Of a stretch of DNA of 51,192 nt, positions 6,766 through 15,128 are shown in pieces. This DNA comes from an uncultured Actinomycetes bacterium. GTDB lineage: Bacteria; Actinomycetota; Thermoleophilia; Solirubrobacterales; Solirubrobacteraceae. Position 1 is the first letter of the stretch, and each line of letters starts with the position of its first letter. The translations under genes were made by a program, and so were the position numbers. The notes below the pieces were generated by a model. That model was not told where the DNA came from. It made no database searches and saw only the letters and a list, made by a program, of their open reading frames with translations. Location of the stretch: assembly GCA_937888775.1 (NCBI GenBank), contig CALAQT010000241.1, forward strand, positions 1-51,192, in the 5' to 3' direction.

Positions 6766-8631
6766 ATGAGCGCCACCGCGGCGCCGGAGGTGGTCAGCTT
6801 CCTCGCCGAGCATCCGCCGTTTGACGCGCTCGCGGCCGAGGACCTGCAGCGCGTGGCGGGCGCGGTGGAGATCGAATCCCATCGCGCCGGCGAGCCGATC
6901 TTCTCGCAGGGTGCTCGGGCCGTGGAGCACCTGCGGGTGGTGCGCCGCGGTGCGGTCGAGATCGTCGCCGACGGCCGCGTGCTGGACCTGCTCGGCGAAG
7001 GGGAGATGTTCGGCCACGCGTCGATGCTGTCGGGCTATCCGACGGAATTCGAAGCGCGCGCGGCCGAGGAGGATACGCAGTGCTATCGGATCAGCGCGCC
7101 CGTGGCCGAGAGACTGCTGTCGGGCCCTGAGGGGCTCAGATACGTCGCGCGTTCGCTGCTCAGTCAGCCCGTCGTCGCCGGCGACCGTGAGCACGAGCCG
7201 TTCCAGGACCCGTCTAGCCAGCCGGTGGGAGCCCTGATCCGGTCGCCTCCGGTCGTCTGCGAGCCTGACACACCGATTCGTGACGCGGCCCGGTTGATGA
7301 CCGCCGGTCATTCGACATCGCTGGTGGTCAAGCACGCCGGCGGGGCGCTGGGGATCGTCACCGACCATGATCTGCGCACGCGGGTGCTCGCCGAGGGACT
7401 GCCGGCTGACGCGCCCGTATCGGCGGCGATGACGACGCCGGCCCATACGTGCAGCCCGGAGCGGCCCGGCGGCGAGGTGCTGCTTGACATGCTCGACCGT
7501 GGCTTTCATCACTTTCCGGTCGTCACCGCCGACGGCGAGGTGCTCGGCGTCGTGGAGGACATGGATCTCCTGGCCGTGCATGCGCGTTCATGGTTCTTCC
7601 TGCGGCGGCGGATCTCCAATGCCCACAGCGTCGATGAACTCGTGGGCGCTGCCGCGGAGTTGCGCCCGACCGTGATCGCGCTCCACGACGCGCGGGTGGC
7701 CGCCGTGAACACGATGGCGGTCTATGCCGTGGTCGTCGACGCGCTGACCCGTCGGCTGCTGGAGCTGGCGTTGGCCTCGGGCCCGGAACCGCAGGCGAGG
7801 TTCGCCTGGCTGGCGCTGGGCAGCCAGGCGCGGCGCGAAGCGCTTCCGAGCTCCGACATGGACAGCGCGATCGTGTGGTTCGGCGAGCTCGAGGACAACG
7901 CGGTCAGGCCCGCCCTGCAGACGGTCGCCCGCGCAGTGGTCAAGGGCTTGGAGCGTTGCGGGCTGGCGCCCGATGCGCACGGCGCGACGGCATCCGACCC
8001 GCTGTTCATCCGCCCCCTGGCCTCATGGCAGCGCGCGGTGCGCAGCTGGATCGCCGACCCGACCCAGGAGAAGGCGCTGATCCTCGTATCGGTGCTGGTC
8101 GACAGCCGGCCGGTCTGGGGCCTGCACACCGGCACCCCGGTGGCCGACACGTTCCGGTTGGCACCGAGCAATCCGGCGCTGCTGCGGATGCTGGCGCGCT
8201 TTGCGCTGTCGCACCGGCCACCCACGGGCTTCCTGCGCGGGCTCGTGGTGGAGCACACGGGCGAGCACCGTGGCCGCCTGGATCTCAAGCACGGTGGCAT
8301 GACCCCGATCGTCGACCTGGCGCGATGGGCGGGGATGGCCGCCGGGCTGACCAGCGCGTCGACGAGCGAGCGCCTGAACGCCGCGCAACGCGCCGGAGTC
8401 CTCTCGGCCGTCCACGCTCGCAACCTGCTAGACGCCTTTGATCTGATCACCGATCTCCGGCTCGGGCATCAGGTGTCGCAGCTGCGCGCGGGGGTCGCGC
8501 CCGACGATTACGTCGACCCTGCCGAGCTGAGCTCGCTGACCCGCAGCCACCTCAGAGAGGCCTTCCGGGCCGTGACCGCGGTCCAGAAGCGGGTCGCCGC
8601 CGATCTCAGCGCCGGGCTGCGATGGCAGTAG
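6766..8631 (+). CDS. CNMP-binding / CBS / DUF294 nucleotidyltransferase signalling protein
   Basis: The 621 residues show four parts in order: a cyclic-nucleotide-binding-like beta barrel (about 10-125), paired CBS domains (about 150-275), a DUF294 nucleotidyltransferase-like domain with LGSQARRE (351-358) and DMD (364-366), and a DUF294 C-terminal helical domain (about 470-615). Proteins of this build are cytosolic and often sit beside transporters. They are thought to sense adenylates, but their target is not established. It lies 53 bp after the choline oxidase gene on the same strand, so it may tune uptake or oxidation in this module. Confidence 0.8.
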   Translation: MSATAAPEVVSFLAEHPPFDALAAEDLQRVAGAVEIESHRAGEPIFSQGARAVEHLRVVRRGAVEIVADGRVLDLLGEGEMFGHASMLSGYPTEFEARAAEEDTQCYRISAPVAERLLSGPEGLRYVARSLLSQPVVAGDREHEPFQDPSSQPVGALIRSPPVVCEPDTPIRDAARLMTAGHSTSLVVKHAGGALGIVTDHDLRTRVLAEGLPADAPVSAAMTTPAHTCSPERPGGEVLLDMLDRGFHHFPVVTADGEVLGVVEDMDLLAVHARSWFFLRRRISNAHSVDELVGAAAELRPTVIALHDARVAAVNTMAVYAVVVDALTRRLLELALASGPEPQARFAWLALGSQARREALPSSDMDSAIVWFGELEDNAVRPALQTVARAVVKGLERCGLAPDAHGATASDPLFIRPLASWQRAVRSWIADPTQEKALILVSVLVDSRPVWGLHTGTPVADTFRLAPSNPALLRMLARFALSHRPPTGFLRGLVVEHTGEHRGRLDLKHGGMTPIVDLARWAGMAAGLTSASTSERLNAAQRAGVLSAVHARNLLDAFDLITDLRLGHQVSQLRAGVAPDDYVDPAELSSLTRSHLREAFRAVTAVQKRVAADLSAGLRWQ

Positions 8632-8641
8632 GCTGGCCAGC

Positions 8642-8815
8642 ATGATTGGCACCTGGCGCGACTACCGTCCGGCGATATGGCTCGCGATGCTGGGCGTCGC
8701 GGTGATGCTGCTGGTGCCCCCCGCCTACGTGGGCGCGCTGTTCCTGGGTGCGGCGATCGGGGTGGCGGTGAAGGTCAACCGGGGCCGGCGCGCTCAGGGT
8801 TCGCGACGGAATTAG
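8642..8815 (+). CDS. Small two-helix membrane protein, 57 residues
   Basis: The ATG at 8642 opens a 57-codon frame 10 bp after the DUF294 stop, on the same strand. The product has a short N-terminal tail (MIGTWRDYRPAIW), two hydrophobic stretches (about 11-26 and 29-44) broken by a Pro-Pro, and a basic C-terminal tail rich in Arg. That pattern suggests a hairpin membrane protein with both ends in the cytoplasm. I do not recognise a family. Its position suggests co-transcription with the choline module. Confidence 0.5.
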   Translation: MIGTWRDYRPAIWLAMLGVAVMLLVPPAYVGALFLGAAIGVAVKVNRGRRAQGSRRN

Positions 8816-8826
8816 TGGCGAGCGGG

Positions 8827-9177
8827 CTATGAGCAGTTCGCCGATCGCGCGCTGCAGACCGCGGCCACGCGCCTGTTCGCTGACTTCGCCTGCCCGTCAT
8901 TGCCTTCAAAGCGCGTGAGCGGGGCTCGCACCACGCTGGTCACGCGGTCCTTGGCGATCAGCCGCGCGATTTTGTGGGTGGCAACGGTCAGCAGCAGCAG
9001 ATCGCGGGCCTGCACCCGATCGGGCAGGTCGCGCCCGGAGGTCAGAAACCAACCCGCGAAGCAGCTGGCCAGGGTCACGAAGGTGCCCATCAACGCGCCG
9101 TAGCTGCGCAGCGGTCGCTCTTGGTCGGGGGAGTGCCCGGCGAACAGCCCGGGCTCATCTTGGAGGAGATTTGCCAT
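8827..9177 (-). pseudogene. DUF1360-family gene, truncated by frameshift
   Basis: The readable 116 residues contain the DUF1360 N-terminal half: a membrane helix (GALMGTFVTLASCFAGW), then LLLTVATHKIARLIAKDRVTS and the APLTRFEG motif. After that the protein turns into low-complexity sequence. Reading the other frame near the end restores RAIGELL, the start of the conserved block that normally continues into a CPFC motif. No CPFC region follows before the convergent 57-residue gene. The simplest reading is a frameshift plus loss of the C-terminal half. Start ATG 9177 is the only canonical in-frame choice near the domain start. Family function is unknown. Confidence 0.6.
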
Positions 9178-9246
9178 CCCTTCACACTGCCCGCAAGCGC
9201 CATCGGCTGCACGCGGCGATCGGTCGCGATGGCGTAACTTCCGCGG

Positions 9247-10251
9247 ATGGCCGCGATCGCCCACGACCGCCCGGCGGCGCAGCGCGACGATGACGAGGCG
9301 ATCATGGTCCGCGGGCTGGTCAAGTCCTACGGCAAGGTCCGGGCGGTCGCCGGCGTCGACCTCGATGCCCAGCGCGGCACGGTCCTGGGGCTGCTGGGAC
9401 CCAATGGCGCGGGCAAGACCACGGTCGTGCGCGTACTCACGACGCTGCTCAAGCCCGATGCGGGCACGATCAGGGTCGTCGGTCTGGATGTCGTGCACGA
9501 CGCTGCGGCGCTGCGCCAGCAGATCGGCCTGGCCGGTCAGTACGCCGCCGTGGACGAGAACCTGACCGGGTTGGAAAACCTGACCATGGTGGGACGCCTG
9601 TACGGGAAGTCCCGCCGCGAGGCCAAGGCCCGGGGCAACGAGTTGCTGGAGCGCTTCGAGCTGGACGAGGCCGCCTCGCGGCCGACGAAGACTTATTCAG
9701 GCGGGATGCGGCGGCGGCTTGACCTGGCCGCGGCGCTGGTCGCCAAACCGCCCGTGCTGTTCTTGGACGAGCCCACCTCGGGACTCGATCCGCGCAGCCG
9801 TCTGAACCTGTGGGAGACGATCGAGGGGCTGGTGGCCGACGGAACCACGGTGCTGCTGACCACGCAGTACCTGGACGAGGCCGACCGGCTGGCCGACTCG
9901 ATCACCGTGATCGACCACGGCAAGGTGATCGCCCAGGGAACGTCAGACGAGCTCAAGGACCGCGTGGGCGGCGAGCGACTGGAGGTCCGCCTGGAGCAGA
10001 CAGAGGACACCGAGCGCGCCGTCCGGGCGCTGGCGCCGCTATCCGACGAGCCGCCCATCTCGCAGGATTCCCTGGTCTCGGTGACGGTGCGGGGACACAG
10101 CGGCGTGATCGTCGACGCGGTGCGGCGGCTGGGCGAGGCGGAGATCGGGGTCGACGACATCGCGCTGCGCCGGCCGACGCTTGACGATGTCTTCCTGGCC
10201 CTGACGGGGCACGCCGCCGAGGAGGCGCGGGCCGGGGAGGAGGAGCAGTGA
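9247..10251 (+). CDS. ABC transporter ATP-binding protein, DrrA type
   Basis: A 334-residue ATPase with Walker A GPNGAGKT (51-58), Q-loop region GQYAAVDENLTGLENL, signature YSGGMRRRLDLA, Walker B VLFLDEPTSGLDPRS and a DrrA-type C-terminal extension ending in RPTLDDVFLALTG. The family powers export of drugs or lipophilic compounds with one DrrB-like permease. The gene overlaps the downstream permease by 4 bp (GTGA), and a GGAGGAGGAG run in its last codons supplies the permease ribosome-binding site. The transported substrate is unknown; nothing ties it to the neighbouring catabolic genes. Confidence 0.88.
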   Translation: MAAIAHDRPAAQRDDDEAIMVRGLVKSYGKVRAVAGVDLDAQRGTVLGLLGPNGAGKTTVVRVLTTLLKPDAGTIRVVGLDVVHDAAALRQQIGLAGQYAAVDENLTGLENLTMVGRLYGKSRREAKARGNELLERFELDEAASRPTKTYSGGMRRRLDLAAALVAKPPVLFLDEPTSGLDPRSRLNLWETIEGLVADGTTVLLTTQYLDEADRLADSITVIDHGKVIAQGTSDELKDRVGGERLEVRLEQTEDTERAVRALAPLSDEPPISQDSLVSVTVRGHSGVIVDAVRRLGEAEIGVDDIALRRPTLDDVFLALTGHAAEEARAGEEEQ

Positions 10252-11012
10252 GGCGGCTGATCTCCGACACGCTGATCATCGCCGAACGCAACCTCGTTCG
10301 GCTGCCGCGCGCGCCGGACCTGCTGCTCGCCTTCACGGTCCAGCCGATCATGTTCGTGCTGCTGTTTCGCTACGTCTTCGGCGGGGCGATCAACACCGGG
10401 CGCATCCCGTACGTCGAGTTCCTGATCCCCGGCATCATCGTCCAGAACATCGCCTTCGGCGGCTTCGTGACGGCGCTCGGCCTCAACGAGGACGTGCACA
10501 AGGGGCTGATCGATCGCTTCCGCTCGCTGCCGATGGCCAGACCCGCGGTGCTGGCCGGACGAACGCTCTCAGACGTCGCCACCAACCTGCTGTCGGTCTG
10601 CGTGCTGCTTATCACCGGCGTGATCATCGGCTTCTCGTTCAACGCGGGCGCGCTGGAGGTGATCGCCGGGTTCGGGCTGCTGCTGCTGTTCGGTTACGCG
10701 TTCTCGTGGGTGTTCGCGCTCGTTGGCCTGCTCGTCTCCTCGCCGGAGGCGGCCAACTCGGCCGGATTCATCGCGGTCTTCCCGCTCACCTTCATCTCCT
10801 CGGCGTTCGTTCGCCCGCAGACGATGCCCTCGGTCCTGCGGGCGTTCGCCAACATCAATCCGTTCACGATCGTCGTCGACGCGATGCGCCACCTGTGGAT
10901 CGGGCAACCGGCCGGCAACTACGTGTGGGGCGCCGTGGTCTGGGCGCTGGTGATCATCGCCGTGTTCGCGCCGCTCGCGGTCGCCCGCTACCGCCGTACC
11001 GCTGCCAGCTGA
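10248..11012 (+). CDS. ABC-2 type permease, DrrB family
   Basis: The 254-residue protein has six predicted membrane helices and the ABC-2 pattern: FTVQPIMFVLLFRYVFGGAI near the N-terminus, then the conserved loop RSLPMARPAVLAGRTLSD after helix 2, and FVRPQTMPSVLRAFANINPFT before the last helix. It forms the membrane half of the exporter with the ATPase encoded immediately upstream. The GTG start at 10248 overlaps the ATPase stop and has a strong purine-rich ribosome-binding site. A 22-bp tandem repeat begins 3 bp after its stop. Confidence 0.87.
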   Translation: MRRLISDTLIIAERNLVRLPRAPDLLLAFTVQPIMFVLLFRYVFGGAINTGRIPYVEFLIPGIIVQNIAFGGFVTALGLNEDVHKGLIDRFRSLPMARPAVLAGRTLSDVATNLLSVCVLLITGVIIGFSFNAGALEVIAGFGLLLLFGYAFSWVFALVGLLVSSPEAANSAGFIAVFPLTFISSAFVRPQTMPSVLRAFANINPFTIVVDAMRHLWIGQPAGNYVWGAVVWALVIIAVFAPLAVARYRRTAAS

Positions 11013-11014
11013 CA

Positions 11015-11124
11015 GTGGAATCGGCTGGCGCGGATTGTGGAATCGGCTGGCGCGGATTGTGGAATCGGCCCGCGCGGATTGTGGAATCGGCCCGCGCGGA
11101 TTGTGGAATCGGCCGGCGCGGATT
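11015..11124 (+). repeat. Five-copy 22-bp tandem repeat
   Basis: Copies start at 11015, 11037, 11059, 11081 and 11103. Each is an imperfect palindrome of form AATCNGC-N4-GCNGATT, and copies differ only in the two central dinucleotides (CTG, CCC or CCG variants). The sequence CAGTGGAATC at the left edge is repeated inverted (GATTCCACTG) at 11121-11130, so the whole array is bounded by a 10-bp inverted repeat. It lies between the DrrB stop and a perfect hairpin. Confidence 0.7.
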
Positions 11125-11127
11125 CCA

Positions 11128-11158
11128 CTGGGGCATTCGCCGGAGGCGAATGCCCCAG
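11128..11158 (+). terminator. Perfect 14-bp stem-loop after the drrAB pair
   Basis: Positions 11128-11141 pair perfectly with 11145-11158 around a 3-nt GGA loop. The sequence contains GGCATTCGCC and its complement. It sits in the convergent gap between the rightward ABC operon and a leftward small gene, where a bidirectional terminator would be expected. It lacks a T-tract, as is common in GC-rich actinobacteria. Confidence 0.5.
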
Positions 11159-11194
11159 GCTGGGATGAGTGAACGATCGCGGGCGGCGTGCCGC

Positions 11195-11419
11195 CTAGTT
11201 CATCTCGTTGCGCGCGACCGCCAGACACGCCTCGCAGCGCGGCCAGGGTGGGTTCCACGGATAGCCGGTGACGTCCTGGCCGCAGAGCGCGGTGTCCGGA
11301 TCCTGTTCGGACACGAGGTGACAGAGTTCCTCAAAGCCGTCCTCGCTGCGGCCGGGGACGTTGAGGCAGCGCGGATGGACATTGGGAGTCTTGACGGGGC
11401 TTGCACCGGCGTCGCGCAT
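11195..11419 (-). CDS. Small Cys-rich protein, possible zinc-ribbon
   Basis: The ATG at 11419 gives 74 residues with cysteines arranged as CLNVPGR, ELCHLV, ALCG and, near the end, WPRCEACLAVARNE. The last CxxC plus upstream LCG...W pattern resembles small actinobacterial zinc-binding proteins, but I cannot name the family. A TTG nine codons upstream is an alternative start with no better ribosome-binding site. It lies downstream of the leftward MFS gene, 27 bp away, and might be co-transcribed with it. Confidence 0.5.
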   Translation of the reverse strand: MRDAGASPVKTPNVHPRCLNVPGRSEDGFEELCHLVSEQDPDTALCGQDVTGYPWNPPWPRCEACLAVARNEMN

Positions 11420-11446
11420 GAGGAGCAGGATACCCCCGGCGATCAA

Positions 11447-12940
11447 TCAGCCGGCCGGCACCCGGCTGGGCTCATAGCGCGCCGGTGCCGGTGAGACTGG
11501 CTCCCGGAACCGGTCCGCGGTCCCCCGCGCGGTCTCCTTGGCCCAGTTGGTGGTGGTGATCAGCCCCAGGAGTACGACCACGACCCCGAGGCCGACGATC
11601 GTCCACCAGCTCGAATGCGTGGCGGCGGCAAAGCCCTTGCCGAGCCGGCCGGCGATGCCGCCGCCGGCCAGCGCGCCGAACACGGCGACCCCCAGCGTCT
11701 GGCCTACCTGGCGACTGGTGGAGGCCACGGCCGCCGCGACGCCGGCCTGGGACGCGGGCATCCCCGACACCGCCGTGTTGGTGATCGGCGGGTTGATCAG
11801 CCCGAAGCCGAAACCGAAGATCAGATAAGCGATCAGCAGGTAGCCGACCGACGTCGTCGGGGTCAGCCTGGTCAGCATGATCGCGCTAGCCGTGAGCCCG
11901 ACCCCGCCGATCAGTAGCGAGGGGCGCGCGCCCCGGCGGCTGACCAGCTGCCCGGACAGCGGGGCGATCACCAGCGTGATCCCGGCCATCGGCAGCGTGT
12001 ACAGGCCGGCGTGAAACGGGGAGAAACCGCGCACGTTCTGCAGGTAGAGCGTGTTGAGGAACAGAAATCCGCCCATCGCGGCAAAGGCGCAGACCGCGAT
12101 CGAACTCGCTCCCGAGAACGGGGCGCTGGCGAAGAAACGGACCTCGAGCAGCGGCTGCTCGCGGCGCAGTTCATAGGCGATCAGGATGGCGAAGGCCGCC
12201 ACGGCGAGCCCGAACAGCCCAAGTATCTGGGCCGACAGCCAGCCGCTGGTCGGTCCCTGGATGATCGCGTAGGTGAGGGCCGCGAGCGCGACCACGACCA
12301 GCACCTGACCGAGCGGATCGATCCGCCGCGGGTGGGGTGCGCGTGATTCCGGCACGAACGCCGCCGTCAGCCCGATCGCCAGCAGACCGACGGGCACGTT
12401 GACCAGGAACACGGCCGGCCAGCCGACCGAATCGATCAGCGCTCCGCCGACCAGTGGACCTAGCGCCATGCTGATGCCGATCACGCCGCCCCATACGCCG
12501 ATCGCTTTCGCCCGCTCCCCCGGATCCTCGAATACGTTGCGGATGATCGACATCGCCACCGGGTTGAGCATCGACCCACCGATCGCCTGCAGCACCCGGG
12601 CCATGACCAGCAGCTCAAGGCTCGGCGCCAGCGCGCACAGCAGCGATCCGAGCGAGAACACCAGCAGTCCGATCTGGAACACGCGCTTTCGGCCGATCCG
12701 GTCGGCGGTCGAGCCCGAAAGCATCAGCAGGCTCGCCAGGACCAACGTGTAGGCGTCGATCGTCCACTGCAGTCCAGACAGCGAGGCGTGAAACGAGCGG
12801 TGGATCGCCGGTAGCGCGACGTTGACGATCGTCGTGTCCAGGCCGACGATCAGCAGGCTCATCGAGCAGATCCCCAGCACGAGCAGCCGGCGGCGGCGGG
12901 TGAGGGAGGGCCCGGGCTGCTGGTCGGATCGCGCCACCAT
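11447..12940 (-). CDS. MFS transporter, 14-TM DHA2 (EmrB/QacA) family
   Basis: The 497-residue protein has 14 predicted helices. Family motifs include LDTTIVNVALPAI in helix 1, the GSTADRIGRKRVF loop between helices 2 and 3, and the antiporter motif C run GVIGISMALGPLVGGALI. DHA2 members are proton-driven exporters of drugs or metabolites. The start lies 13 bp downstream of the HAL-family gene on the same strand, so the two form a unit. Export of trimethylamine, or transport of a betaine substrate, is conceivable but not shown by sequence. Confidence 0.87.
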   Translation of the reverse strand: MVARSDQQPGPSLTRRRRLLVLGICSMSLLIVGLDTTIVNVALPAIHRSFHASLSGLQWTIDAYTLVLASLLMLSGSTADRIGRKRVFQIGLLVFSLGSLLCALAPSLELLVMARVLQAIGGSMLNPVAMSIIRNVFEDPGERAKAIGVWGGVIGISMALGPLVGGALIDSVGWPAVFLVNVPVGLLAIGLTAAFVPESRAPHPRRIDPLGQVLVVVALAALTYAIIQGPTSGWLSAQILGLFGLAVAAFAILIAYELRREQPLLEVRFFASAPFSGASSIAVCAFAAMGGFLFLNTLYLQNVRGFSPFHAGLYTLPMAGITLVIAPLSGQLVSRRGARPSLLIGGVGLTASAIMLTRLTPTTSVGYLLIAYLIFGFGFGLINPPITNTAVSGMPASQAGVAAAVASTSRQVGQTLGVAVFGALAGGGIAGRLGKGFAAATHSSWWTIVGLGVVVVLLGLITTTNWAKETARGTADRFREPVSPAPARYEPSRVPAG

Positions 12941-12953
12941 GCGATCCTCGATG

Positions 12954-14576
12954 CTACTCAGGCGCTAACGGCGCTCCGTGGGGTTCCGCCGAGCGCTGCG
13001 GGGGTGCTGCGAGGCCTGCCGGGGCTGCGCTGGTCAGCGGCCAGCCGGGCTCCCACGCCTCGAGCAGCGCTCGCGCCGCCTCGACGTCAGGATGAAGCGG
13101 TCGGTCGCTGAGGTCGGGGTTCAGCCGTGCGATCGCGGCCTGCCACAGCGGCCGGGTCCCCGCTCCGACCGGCTCCTGCCCGGCGAGCCGCAGCGCCCTG
13201 ACTGCGACCACGAGCTCGGTGGCGACCGCCACCCGCAGCGCGTCGAGCGTCTGGTGTGCGCGCCGGGCGGCGATCGGCGCCAGGCTGGAATGTGACTCGA
13301 CGCCCCGTGACACCGACACGGTCTGGGCGGCGACCGGGGTGACCAGCGACCGGACCTCGGCGACGGCAGCATGGGCCGTGTATTCCAATACCAGCGCCCC
13401 GGATTCCGGTCCCGGTCGCCGAGCCAGGAACGGCTGCAGACCGGTGAGACTGGTGTCGAGCAGCGCGCTGACGCGTGCGGCGATCAGCGCGGCGGACTGC
13501 GCCAGCGCGGTGCGCAGGCCGTCGATCGCATTGGCCAGCGGTGCCGCGTGGGGGTTGCCGTTGGGCAGCGCGACGTCGTCGCCGGGGACGATCAGCGCGT
13601 TCTCGCCGGCGAAGTTGAGCTCGTGCCCGACCGTCTCGGCCAGCGCGCGCAGCGCATCGTGCACGGTACCGTCGACCTGCGGCTGGGCCCGGAACGGATA
13701 CGGATCCTGAATCCCCAGCGGCCCGGGCTTACGGGTACGCGCCTCAAGGCCCTCCAGCCGCGCTCGCATTTCGCGCGCCACCGCCGCCTGCCCCGGGCGG
13801 TGGCTGGCGGAGTGGATCCGTGCGTCGAGCGCGATCGGATCGGCAGCCGCGGCCTCGAACGAGAGCGCCGCCACCGACAGCCAGGCGTGCAGCAGGCGGC
13901 GGGCATCGACGACCAGCAGCGCGGCGTGGCCGATGCTCACGGCGTTGCTGCTCATGAACGCCAGCCCGTCCCGCGGTCCCAGGCGACCGGGAGCCAGGCC
14001 GGCGTCGGCCAGAGCGGTGCCGGCGTCGATCAGCTGATCTTCTCGCCAGACCTGTCCCTCGCCGAGCAGGGCCAGCCCGATGTCGGCCAGGTTGGTCAGA
14101 TCGCCGGTGCCCAGCGAGCCGAGCTCACGCGTGAACGGAGTCAGGCCGGCGTTCAGCGCGCTTACCAGCACGTCGAGCAGCTCCCGCGCGATCCCGGCGC
14201 CCCCGGCGCCGATCTGGTTGGCCCGCGTGGCCATCGCCGCGCGCACCAGGTGCACTGACAGCGGACGCCCGGCACCACACGCGTGACTGCGCAGAAGGCT
14301 GAGCGAATACTGCTCGCGGTTGTTCTTGGGCACCCGGTAGGCCCGCAGCGCGCCGACGCCCGTGGTGACGCCGTAGAGATCATCCCCGCGCGCCAGCAGG
14401 GCGACGATCGCTGCGCGCGCCCGGTCGTTGCGTGCGTGCGCCTCGGGCGCCAGCTCCGCCGGCGCGCCGTCACGCGCGATTGCCGCCACGGCTTCCGGGG
14501 TCAGCGTCGCGCCGTCGAGCAGCACCGGTGGCGCCGTTGCGCGCGGCGGGTGCTCGACAGCTGGGGGACGCGACAT
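12954..14576 (-). CDS. HAL/PAL-family lyase lacking the MIO Ala-Ser-Gly triad
   Basis: A full-length aromatic amino acid lyase fold (540 residues from ATG 14576; a TTG at 14615 is a weaker start). The catalytic-tyrosine loop is kept as LYGVTTGVG (Tyr68), as are the NxxGENAL and FL..RPGPESGALVLEY regions. Where histidine ammonia-lyases have GSVGASGDLAPL, this protein reads GSLGTGDLTNL (153-163): one residue shorter, with Ala-Ser replaced by Thr. The autocatalytic MIO cofactor therefore cannot form. Ergothionase is a known MIO-less member of this superfamily that expels trimethylamine instead of ammonia. Divergence from hutU-hutI-hutF suggests a substrate giving urocanate, such as hercynine. 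It is paired with an MFS transporter. A regulatory or inactive paralogue is the alternative. Confidence 0.78.
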   Translation of the reverse strand: MSRPPAVEHPPRATAPPVLLDGATLTPEAVAAIARDGAPAELAPEAHARNDRARAAIVALLARGDDLYGVTTGVGALRAYRVPKNNREQYSLSLLRSHACGAGRPLSVHLVRAAMATRANQIGAGGAGIARELLDVLVSALNAGLTPFTRELGSLGTGDLTNLADIGLALLGEGQVWREDQLIDAGTALADAGLAPGRLGPRDGLAFMSSNAVSIGHAALLVVDARRLLHAWLSVAALSFEAAAADPIALDARIHSASHRPGQAAVAREMRARLEGLEARTRKPGPLGIQDPYPFRAQPQVDGTVHDALRALAETVGHELNFAGENALIVPGDDVALPNGNPHAAPLANAIDGLRTALAQSAALIAARVSALLDTSLTGLQPFLARRPGPESGALVLEYTAHAAVAEVRSLVTPVAAQTVSVSRGVESHSSLAPIAARRAHQTLDALRVAVATELVVAVRALRLAGQEPVGAGTRPLWQAAIARLNPDLSDRPLHPDVEAARALLEAWEPGWPLTSAAPAGLAAPPQRSAEPHGAPLAPE

Positions 14577-14648
14577 CGGTGTGACTCTAAGGCGCAACGG
14601 AAGGTCGCGCAGCAACGCCGGGCCGTGTGACGGCGCAGCGTCGCAACC

Positions 14649-15128
14649 ATGGTCGATCAGGATCGTCCGGCGACGTGGACGGCCGCCTGCACATCACCGG
14701 GGGCGACCTCGATCCGGCGACGTGGACGGCCGCCTGCGCATCACCGGGGGCGACCTCGATCCGGCGACGTGGACGGCCGCCTGCGCATCACCGGGGGCGA
14801 CCTCGATCCGGCGTCGCCGGCGGCGGTCGCCCGACACCACCTGAAGGTCGCGCTGGACCCCGGCGCGCGGGTTCGGATGGACGCCGCACATGCGGTCGTA
14901 GGGCCGGCGGTGGTTACGGGCACGCCCGTCTACGGCCTCACTACCGGGCTGGGTGCGCGCGTCGAGTAGCCGATCGACGGCGCCGAGGCGGCGGCGTTGT
15001 CGCTGCGGACCGTCCGCGGCCGCGCGATGGCGGTCGGCGAGCCGCTGGCCACCGAGTTGGTGTGGGCGGCGATGCCGGTCCGGCTCAGCGGTCTGGCCGC
15101 GGGCGCCTCCGGCGCTGGACCTGCTTGA
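14649..15128 (+). pseudogene. Decayed HAL/hutH-family gene, N-terminal part
   Basis: The frame entered near 14763 reads DGRLRITGGDLDPAS, then TPVYGLTTGLGARVE, the lyase tyrosine loop. It meets TAG at 14967 and continues in the same frame with SLRTVRGRAMAVGEPLATELVWAAMPVRLSGLAAGASG, the next conserved HAL block, before TGA at 15126. The domain stops before the cofactor region. Its first codons have been tandemly triplicated in 47-bp units, which shifts the frame. It is therefore a remnant of a third lyase gene, and its substrate class cannot be told. Confidence 0.7.
14667..14807 (+). repeat. Three tandem copies of a 47-bp unit
   Basis: Units begin at 14667, 14714 and 14761 and are almost identical (one copy has ACAT for GCAT); a fourth begins at 14808 and diverges after about 6 bp. 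The unit encodes the start of a HAL-like N-terminus. Because 47 is not a multiple of three, each copy changes frame. This looks like a slippage or unequal-crossover expansion in a dead gene, not a regulatory array. Confidence 0.75.

Noticed and set aside
12954..14576. Annotating this gene as ordinary hutH
   Set aside because: Despite the fold and the hut neighbours, the MIO triad is absent, so histidine ammonia-lyase activity by the known mechanism is not expected.
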